From: Luzula sylvatica
Taxonomy: Eukaryota; Streptophyta; Magnoliopsida; Poales; Juncaceae
Reading direction: 5' to 3'
Assembly: GCA_946800325.1 (NCBI GenBank)
Contig: OX326958.1
Location: 18,564,414 to 18,628,413, forward strand
DNA: 64,000 bases
Below the pieces are notes generated by a model. The model saw only the letters and a list, made by a program, of their open reading frames with translations, was not told where the DNA came from and did not search any database. Both the position numbers and the translations under genes were made by a program. Positions 55,720-64,000 of the stretch are shown piece after piece. Position 1 is the first letter of the stretch. Each line of letters starts with the position of its first letter.

Positions 55720-56960
55720 CAGAAGTTATCTAAAAAAAAAAATACAGACAAGCAATATACCGAAAAAGATATACACCAGAAGTTGTATACCGGAAAAGAA
55801 AACAAATATACACTAGAAGTTGTATATTCATGTATTATATTGTCAGTTAAATTATTATTGTTTATCTGCAACCAGAAGTTGCATGTTCATTTTATTAAGG
55901 CACCCGAAGTTGCTCGTTTCAAGTATGTCACATGAAGTTGCATGTTCATTTTATTAACACACCCGAAGTTGCGAGTTTAAATTTACGCACCAGAAGTTGC
56001 AAATACATTTAATTTTATTTTTCTCGTTCAATTAATTTTATTTTTGCAAATACATTTAACGCACCCGAAGTTGCGAGTTTATATTGTGTTTACTTTTATC
56101 GTACATTTATTTTTGCACATTTAATTCTAATTATTTATGCACCTGGAGTTGCAATTTAGTTTAAATGCACCCGAAGTTGCTAGTTCAAATTATGCACCAG
56201 AAGTTGCAAGTTTATTAATGTACCAAGAATTGTAAGTTTGTTTTTCTTTATATGTATTTGAAGTTGTAAATTTATTCAAGCTTATTAAGTTGGATATATA
56301 TTATGTGATGCACTTGAAGTTGCTAGATTATTTTTATTGACGCATACACATATTTGTGTTTACAAGATATATACTCATAGTAGTATTCTCATTGAAAGAG
56401 TATTAATATTTAAAATATGAAACATTATTAATGCCAGAAGCATGATACTAATGAAATAAGCATAATAGTACAATGCCAGAAGCATGATATTAATATCGTA
56501 AGCATAACAATATTAACGTTGGAAACATAATACTCCAGAAGAGTATATGTTGCACATATATGTTATGATGATAAAAGTTTATGTTGCATGTTTTGGACCT
56601 GTAGTCTAGAATAGGTATTTTAAGTTTATAATATTAAATTGTATGATATTTAATGTATACACCAGAAGTGTATATTAACGCACTCGTAGTTGCTCATTGA
56701 AAATACACACCAGAAGTTGTGAGCATATTTATATTTATTTTGAATGTTTATTTTATGTTAATTTATTATTAGTACGTTTAGTTTATGTACTTATATTGTT
56801 CGACATCTATTATCGTTTATATTTGCACCTGTAGTTGCAATCCAGTTTATACACAAAGTTTGAAATTTTATCTTATTGAAACCCGGAGTTTTAATACAAA
56901 ATTGTGATGTTCAAAGTTAAAGATCATCTAGTAAAGTTGATAATGTTATTGAAAGCACCT
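55720..56960 (+). repeat. Array of GAAGTTG hairpin-like motifs
   Basis: At least a dozen exact GAAGTTG words occur between 55790 and 56720, mostly in the longer consensus GCAMCMSGAAGTTGC (for example GCAACCAGAAGTTGC, GCACCCGAAGTTGC, GCACCAGAAGTTGC), plus variants with GGAGTTG or GTAGTTG to 56960. Spacing is irregular (about 20-100 bp). GCAAC and GTTGC can pair around a short loop. Weaker relatives (CCNGAAG) continue through the rest of the element. Confidence 0.8.
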
Positions 56961-57239
56961 GGAGTTGCAAGAGCACAAAATATATAATATATTTATCCAA
57001 TATTAAAGACTTGATACGAATAAATATTGGCATAAAATAAATAATTGGAGATATTCTAGAAATACGCTCATGCAAAAGTAAATAGAAATAAGATAGTTTA
57101 AAAAGTATTTGGATTAATATTATCATGTCTTCTTTATTGAAAAACAAATTAAATTGATGATTTATTTTATTCCATTCCCAGAAGTGAATGTTGCCTCGAA
57201 GGCTGAAGTCCAAATTATCCGACACAAATATTGATCATG

Positions 57240-60200
57240 ATAACAAAATCACATAATAAATAAAATGACTCGTGAAAATATGATTACAAAGAGTCTGTAA
57301 ATATAATCTTCAAGAGTGGTTTGAAAATAGTTGTACCAGTAGTACACGATAAATCATATATTGTTTATGAAATCTCTTGAAGAGAAAAACAAGAAGAAAA
57401 ATGGATGATTTTCTTATCTATCAAGATAAAGTGTATTTTGTGTCGAATTATTTATTTCATCAATAACGAGATGTGTATATGAAATTACAAGAGTGTATGT
57501 TTATGATTGATGACTCTAGAAGAGTCGTTATTTGATTGCTCCACAAGAGACATTATCTATATTGCTCCCAAAAGAGTCATTATGTTAATAGAAACATATT
57601 AGTTTATTTTTATGACATGCAATTATATTAGTAAAATTGAAATTATGTTATTATGAACCAGAAGTTCAATTTATAAAATAAAAAAGCAATTCTACGATTT
57701 GGATTAATTGCTTAGACATAGAATATGCATGTCACGATCATGACTCGATTAAGACCAACTATTTATCATAAGTACTCCCCATTTTTTATAACTTGTGAGT
57801 GATCGGAGCAAAAAGTATTCACTCAATTTATTTTTTATGTGTAGTAGATGTGTGATAGCACATGGACGAGTTAAAAGAAGTGTTTGGTATATATATGGTT
57901 GATTTATTTTGTAAAATTGTATATCATGAACATTTATTTATTTGAACCAGAAGTTCAAATGATATACACAAACTAAAAGTTTAAAATTGTATTTGTAAAC
58001 TAAAAGTTTACATTCAAGAGACCAACAATGTTTAATATGTATGTTGCAAATTCGAAATCCCTGAAGGAGAAATTACATAAACAACTAAGATGGTTTATGA
58101 AATAACCAAACATGAGTAAAAGTTTTGAACATATAAGATATCATGCAAGTCCCGAAGAACTTCATTAGATATTAATTAAAATATCAACAACTCGTGCCTA
58201 AATCAGGGGGAGAGAATGAAAACTGGAAAAATAAGAAATTATATGAAATGCATCATCACATCAGATCCTCAAACATGTAAACAAAAACTAGGAGTTCATA
58301 AAATAAATTATTTGCACGAACTTGCAAATCGGTGATTTGATGCATTGATCAATACAGGAATGAATAATGAGTAAAAGTTTCCAGTCTAAAATGCTCATAT
58401 TTGTAGTATAATATCCTTGGATAATTTTAAAATTTGATATAAGCCTGAAGCTTGGTCGACCAATCGGTTCCAATATTAGAAATCCAAAGGAATAAAAAGG
58501 AGCATGATAAAAAGTTGGCAATAAAGAAGTTGATAATACTTCTAATAATATATATCCTTTTTTTAAAAGGATAATGAAAGATTAATTAGTAGATTTGACA
58601 TAAATAAATATATAACCTTTAGAAAAGGTTCAGGTACCTGACAACATCGAATTGTTGAAAATAATGAGATCTCAAAATAATGTCTCTACTAGAAGAAGAT
58701 GGAACCGAAATAAAACTATAGTTATTAGAAAGTTGGCATTGGTGCGCTTTCAATTTATAATTAATAAAACGAGGATCTGAAATTAAATCAATTGTGGAAT
58801 GTCGACATTTAAAATTATTGGCCAATAACAGAAATTACATAAGAAATTGAAATTGATGGACCTGAAGTCCGAAAACCACCTTACATGGTAATACAAATTG
58901 TATTTATGTTTTTAATTTGTTTAAAGGTCTCTGAAGGACTAAAATTGTTTCATGTATTTATTATATCAGATTATTCACATGACTCATTTTGTTATGATAT
59001 TCATGAAAATCCCCGAAGGATTTAGTATGCTTGAAGCATACAATTTAAACTCTCGAGAGATATATTATATTAAATTACAAAGATCTTTGCATGAATAGTA
59101 ATTTGAGCCATAAGATATAATTGATGTAATAAGTAAGAATATATATACCGGTATGAATGATTAAATTCGCAGATGCATATTTATTATAAATAAATAGTGT
59201 TTAATTAATAATTATTTGAACTCCCGAAGAGTTCTAAAAGACAATTACTAAAAGAAGAAATTTGACGTGACAGATATCAAATGTGAAATATTATTTTTCA
59301 TGGATTACAAATATAATAAACATTTCCTGAAGAAATTAGTTTGTCGGTGGGAATTAAGATTTCTAATCAACTAGTGCAAAAGGTTGAAATTCTTAGTCAT
59401 AAAATATTTGTATCCATGAGGGGGAGAAATTATACGCAATGCACTCTTTTTGTCCTTGATCATGATTTTGTCCCACTGGGTTTTCCTGACAAGGTTTTTA
59501 ACGAGGCAGTTTGTGAGGCGTATGAAGCATAATAATGTTGCACTCTTTTTCCTCCACTAGGATTTTTCACATTGGGTTTTACCTAGTATGGTTTTAATGC
59601 GGCATATTTTTATGATACAAATATCCAAAAGGAAACTCTGTAACCATTTCTCCATTTATATTAAAAGTGACTAAAGCAATTCAAGAAGAATCAAATTCAC
59701 TTGAAAAACATAAAGATTTTGGACATGTAGTCTAAACAACTATTATATGCAACATACGAATTACAAACATGTTGTATAAGAAAATGTGCAATGAGAAATG
59801 AAACTACACTCAGATTTTTGATTAGATTGGCAATCTTCGAGGACTCTATTTACTTCTCGTGAACGTTATAACAAAATATGGATCACTTTACAATGTTATG
59901 AAAATCCCAGAAGGATTAAAATCAATGTGTCTATGTCAAGAGATTAAATTATGGATTTGCAGTATACGTCGATGATTTGAAATATCATTAAAACTCCTGA
60001 AGAAGTTGCAAGAACTGCATAAAAACTCAGAAAAGAAAATGTTTTCTCTTTGTCTGCAAATCGAGTATATAAGAAATATGGTATTTGTTCACCAATCTAT
60101 TTATGAAGAGAATATTTGAAACGTTTTAAAATTGACAAGTCTCACACATTAATTTCTCTTATAGTGATCAATCCATTGATATGAAGAATAATTATTTTCG

Positions 60201-60823
60201 TCATGGAGAAGATAATGAAATTTTTGTTGGTCCAGAAGTACCACATTTGAGTATTATTGGTCCCAACAAGCAGCATTTCGAGGGTCCAAAATAATGGTGA
60301 GATAAACGTCCAACAAATTTACTCGAATGATAAGATGATCTCTTCACCAAGTCGTTGTCATTGCATCTTCCTTGAACTTGGTTTACAAGATGAGACTTCG
60401 TCGTTTTAAGGAGATTTGCCTATATGAGGGAGAGATTTAGTACGCACTACACTCTTTTTCCCTTGGCCATGGTTTTATTCCAATTGGTTTTCCTGGCAAG
60501 GTTTTTAATGAGGCGCGTTCCTGGCAAGAATAATTCTCCCAAATTATTTTCTTCACACAAGCTCCAGAAGAGCAGCGAAATTGATATCTATCAAATTCGC
60601 TCAAGTAATAATCTTGAAGATTTCTTGCCAACTAAACTTTCAGGCAATTAAGACATAAGATTAAACTCCGTTATTTTGGAGATATGTGTACCCATCAGGG
60701 GGAGAAACAATACGCGCTACACTCTTTTTCCTAGTCATGATTTTTATCCCACTGGTTTTTCCAGACCAGGTTTTTAACGAGGTAGCTACTTATGCGTATG
60801 AAATATTGACATCCAAGGGGGAG
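57240..60823 (+). pseudogene. Pol relic and repeated 3' blocks of the Copia-like element
   Basis: Apart from the pol scraps, a ~90-bp block (GCACTCTTTTTSYYYT, then ATTTTGTCCCACTGGGTTTT, AAGGTTTTTAACGAGGC) occurs at about 59438-59530, 59535-59605 (degenerate), 60440-60525 and 60712-60790. Three copies are preceded by a polypurine-like AGGGGGAGAAA or AGGGAGAGA. In the usual arrangement one such block sits between pol and the 3' LTR, so the 3' end has been duplicated. Many stops in all frames. Confidence 0.7.
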
Positions 60824-61079
60824 TGTTATGAATATAATAATATGGATGTCAAGCAACAAATCTTGTGAAGATGGAGACATTAATTATAGGATATTTGGTA
60901 TATTTGATATTGTATTATTTTCATGTATTGTAGCGTTTTATATGGCAAGAGGTTTCTTGACCTGCACTCACCCTCTCCTATATAAAGGAGGGTAGTGACT
61001 ATTGTATTATTCCAACTCATTCAATAAGAAACTTTGTCTCCTCTCATTCTCTTTTTTGTTTGTTCTTTATTTTATAACA
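60824..61079 (+). repeat. 3' LTR of the non-coding Copia-like element
   Basis: 256 bp, matching 55142-55388 apart from about five substitutions and an extra 9-bp GGTATATTT-like duplication near 60895. Followed by GATTG. Confidence 0.88.
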
Positions 61080-61122
61080 GATTGTAAATAATTGTTTGTA
61101 AAATATAATAGTAGGATTAATT
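61080..61122. repeat. Direct copy of 55093-55135 (Helitron 5' terminus)
   Basis: The 43-bp sequence starting GATTGTAAATAATTG and ending TAGTAGGATTAATT is present on both sides of the LTR element. Its complement is the Helitron 5' end. Before the LTR insertion the two copies were in tandem, about 45 bp apart. Confidence 0.85.
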
Positions 61123-61839
61123 AGTGGAGTGGTAATAAGTGCAGTTGGAGTGTTAAAAAAAGATTAAATCGGAAATTGTACATCCTCTTGACTTTTGAAA
61201 GAAATAAAAACATAACAACTACTATTTGAAAGAAATAAATACCAAACATATTCGACTAGAAAATATTAACACGTGCTTGTGCGTATATAATATTTATATT
61301 AAAAAATAAAAATGCCATAAGCACGAGAACCACAAACACTCCACTTTTTTTTAAATTGTTGTACGCTTTTGTCGTAAAATAATATTTTAAGGTACATTAC
61401 ACTTTAGAAAGAAATAAAAACATAACAACTACTATCATCGTCAATGACATATAACTCACACAATACCAAACTGCACTATTTATATGTTCAATGAAAATAT
61501 TTCATTATTTTGTATTGACTTTGTTGATTATATAATATTATTTAAGTTTTCATTTAATACAAAAATACAATTAAAATAATATAATATCATATTTTAGTTG
61601 AGAAGAATAATTTAAAAATATTTAACATTAAAATTCAACGTAACGGAATTACAATAAAAACTTATTTAATATCAAGTGATTATTTTAATTTGAATAATTT
61701 TTTTTTTCTAAATATTAACCCTTAAGAAAATTTAAAGCAAAGGAAATACAATTTTTTTTTGTTTTGTTTTGAACTCACAACATTAACCCTTAATAAAATT
61801 GGACTATCAGAGTCCGAATAACTTTTTAGGATTCCGAAA
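61123..61839. other. AT-rich intergenic, nothing recognised
   Basis: No coding frame or RNA gene. A GAAAGAAATAAAAACATAACAAC word is repeated at about 61198 and 61408, the only structure noticed. Confidence 0.4.
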
Positions 61840-61987
61840 ATCCGAATATGTTAGTTTCGCTAATTGCAATTGCAAATTGCAAATATTTTTCAAAGTTGGT
61901 TTTGCTATTAATTTTCTAGACATGTCTATGGATCAAAAATTATTAATTTGAATTGTCCAGAAAAATCTTAAATTCTCAAGTAGGTAG
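61840..61987. repeat. Dispersed repeat, copy 2 (matches 41275-41494)
   Basis: Same order of words as copy 1 (TATGTTAGTTTCGC, GCAATTGCAAAT, ACATGTCTATGGATCAAAA, TTGAATTGTCC, CTCAAGTAGGTAG). Copy 2 continues into a CCCGCCCCAACTATAGATCC block also present in copy 1. Confidence 0.65.
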
Positions 61988-63700
61988 AATGCCCGCCCCA
62001 ACTATAGATCCGAGAATTCCCGTATTTGAGTCTCAAAACTTTAATGGGTCCAAAATTTTCGAGAAAAAATAATTTATCCATTTAAAAAGATAATTGTTAC
62101 TAAAGATCCTAATAAATTTTGTGGTTTATTAGTAGAACAATTCGTTTTTTTTTTTGCAAAAGAACGTGAGTTCAAATCATATAAGCCACAAACTATACTT
62201 TTTTTTTTCCTCAAAAATACAATGAAGATATGAGAAGAAGGGTGAAAACAAGATTTGTACTTTCCAAAAATTTACCCACCCCTTATTTTGTATCTATCTT
62301 TGAGGCTCATCATGAAGCCACATCATCATGTTTATCATGATTATTAACCATTAGATTGTGTGATGTGGATTCATCATATGCATTAATATTATATTTGATC
62401 ATTTAAAACATGCATTAAGATTGTATGATTATTTGTAAGTATTAATTTGAACTATTAGATGTAGTGATGTGGTTCAATCCGAATCATTAATTTATTGTTA
62501 GATTTTTTAAAGATCATATTTTGTGTAGTCATGTATGTGTTATTATTTTACACCATGTTTTAAGCATTCTTAGAAAGTCACATCATCCTACATTAATGAC
62601 ATGACCTATTATTATGTGTTAGAATCATATTATACCAAGTCTAATCAATTGTTTAACATTTCACATAAGATTACATGATTAAATGTGAATGCAATGGAAT
62701 ATGAAAAGTTTATATATGAAATACTAATATTTAATATGTAATATTATAAAACATACAACATATATTAGTATTATTTTGAAAATTTAATTTTATAAACCCC
62801 ATCAAATATATTCATTTTTATTTTCTCTTTATTTTGACATCCATATTATCATAGTTCATATGTACATTTTCATAATTTCATTTTGTAAAGATATTATGTA
62901 AGAAAATACAACGCAAAGAATACATATTTACAAAAAAAACATTTAAGAATTTTTTTTGCATCATAAGTTTTTTTAAGTATTATCATTTATTTTTTAAAAT
63001 TATAACCATACGAATGTCATATAATACTAAGTAGATTATAATTGTGTTTTTAAGCAAACAAAAATTTTTGAAAAAATAATAGAATTGAAAAAATAGTTTA
63101 TCCATCTAAATAACTTTTTAAACTTATAAACACCTATCAAATTGTATTGTTATTTTACAAAAATGTAAAATAAAAAAATAATATAATATAAAATAATTTG
63201 TATTTATGTTTATTATAAATTAAATTTTGATTATTATATATTGTATATTATTTTATATTTTCCATTGAATTTTGAATCAATAAGAATTATTACTACTATA
63301 TAATTAATAATGCGTTACTACATATGTTGTATGATTCACTATTATAATATTTGATATTGTATGAAATATTGTGCACAATTATATAATATTTGTTGTTATG
63401 TTTTTCGTAAAATTGTATTATATCTTATTCTTATATATTATTACATAATGACACTAATACAAATATTATTATTTGATTAAAAAAAATTAGATTTTTTGCT
63501 ATCATGATGTAAAATAATTGTAAAACATATGAATAATCATAGATATATGAATTCAAATAACTTTTTTAAGATGATATTATTAATATTATCATACAAATAT
63601 ATAATTGTCTTACAATGAAAAACATAATTTACATGCTCGCCGCGTAGCGCGAGTATTCTCCTAGTTGGCTTTGAATTTTTAGAATGCGGGGCGGGCCCTG
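61988..63700. mobile_element. Possible hAT-type element with nested Helitron end
   Basis: The left end AATGCCCGCCCCAAC and right end GCGGGGCGGGCCCTG are inverted, with flanks GTAGGTAG (61980-61987) and GTGAGTAG (63701-63708) as an imperfect 8-bp duplication. The copy at 41495 has the better terminus CAGGCCGGCCCC after the same GTAGGTAG. The interior is AT-rich with no transposase frame. Both ends are degraded, so the call is tentative. Confidence 0.35.
63636..63664 (+). mobile_element. Helitron 3' terminus (plus strand)
   Basis: Hairpin CTCGC-CGCGTAGC-GCGAG (63636-63653), 7-base spacer TATTCTC, then CTAG (63661-63664) followed by T. Nearly the same terminus as the minus-strand Helitron ending at 51542. 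The corresponding 5' end was not identified, so the extent leftwards is unknown. Confidence 0.65.
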
Positions 63701-63708
63701 GTGAGTAG

Positions 63709-64000
63709 TCATTTAAAAGATATAGGGATGAATTCCAATGTTTATGATAAATTATAGCTTTTAGAATATAATGTATTTTTTTATGTTTTAGATTATTCGA
63801 ACTTGTTAAAAACTAGTATTTGTATTATTGAATTATTAAACCGATGATAATAGAATATATATTTAATCTCATAAGAATATGAAAAAATATTTCCTAAAGA
63901 AAAAACATTTCATTGTTTATGTGATAAAATATTTGTCGTGTCATTTTGTTGTGTCAGAATTAATGAACATACAATCGTTAACGAATAGAAAAAAACATAA
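63709..64000. other. AT-rich, nothing recognised
   Basis: No coding frame or repeat boundary seen before the window ends. Confidence 0.4.

Larger units (their letters stand above)
55142..61079 (+). mobile_element. Copia-like LTR element with a non-coding interior
   Basis: LTRs 55142-55388 (247 bp) and 60824-61079 (256 bp) share ends TGTTATGAATATAA and TTTATTTTATAACA. The flanking 5-bp duplication is GATTG (55137-55141 and 61080-61084). A polypurine tract ATCCAAGGGGGAG precedes the 3' LTR. The LTRs differ by about five bases and one 9-bp indel. The 5.4-kb interior has no frame longer than 102 codons, but scraps of Copia pol are recognisable near 58630-58880 (VPDNIELL, RRRWNRNK), 60222-60250 (GPEVPHLSIIG), 60336-60350 (DLFTKSL) and 60570-60650 (EIDIYQIRSSNNLEDFL). 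It is a non-autonomous derivative. Confidence 0.88.

Noticed and set aside
55720..56960. CRISPR-like array
   Set aside because: Motifs are short, degenerate and irregularly spaced, no cas genes exist, and the context is a plant retroelement.
1..64000. tRNA, rRNA or other structural RNA genes
   Set aside because: I looked for tRNA-like A and B boxes and conserved rRNA words and saw none beyond the retroelement primer-binding sites; a dedicated search was not possible.

Overview
This is nuclear DNA from a flowering plant: AT-rich, intron-bearing, dense in LTR retrotransposons, LINEs, Helitrons and MITEs, with one full-length CC-NB-ARC-LRR (CNL) disease-resistance-type gene. The sequence does not let me name the species.

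The backbone is a head-to-tail, minus-strand NLR cluster shredded by nested transposons. Parts of at least four NLR units survive. (i) An orphan 5' flank lies at 3669-4530; its coding part would lie left of the window and is cut off by a Copia element inserted next to the start codon. (ii) Unit A is only a 3' flank plus the LRR 3' end (about 5335-8160). (iii) Unit B is complete (CDS 18319-22437, 1372 aa, no intron). (iv) Unit C is an LRR-only pseudogene (43448-48781) split by a young Copia element, and a short near-identical duplicate of its 3' end (unit D) lies at 49330-50028. Because the units share flanks, several transposons can be defined exactly by comparing filled and empty sites.

Region by region. 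1-3668: minus-strand Copia-1 whose 5' LTR holds a truncated LINE. 5970-6948: hAT-type element. 8343-9232: MULE-type long-TIR element. 9639-12850: second Copia-1 copy, plus strand, 5'-truncated. 12878-13829: solo LTR inside Copia-2 (to about 15570). 16284-16921: truncated LINE. 17268-17879: inverted-repeat MITE. 23217-24031: MITE cluster. 24187-24450: LINE relic. 24800-27494: unrecognised putative seven-exon plus-strand gene. 27722-32672: decayed LINE. 32678-41256: very young Gypsy element. 42370-42582: MITE. 44609-48641: Copia-3 with non-TG..CA ends. 48900-49325: (AAT)n. 49457-49924: MULE-type MITE. 51542-55128: Helitron carrying gene-like fragments. 55142-61079: LTR element with non-coding interior. 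61988-64000: probable hAT element with a Helitron 3' end nested in it.

The only intact host gene recognised with confidence is the NLR. The most unusual structures are the 5.9-kb LTR element with an array of hairpin-like GAAGTTG motifs and no usable reading frame despite near-identical LTRs, the gene-fragment-carrying Helitron, and the Copia-3 element with TA..TA termini, intact pol and almost no gag.
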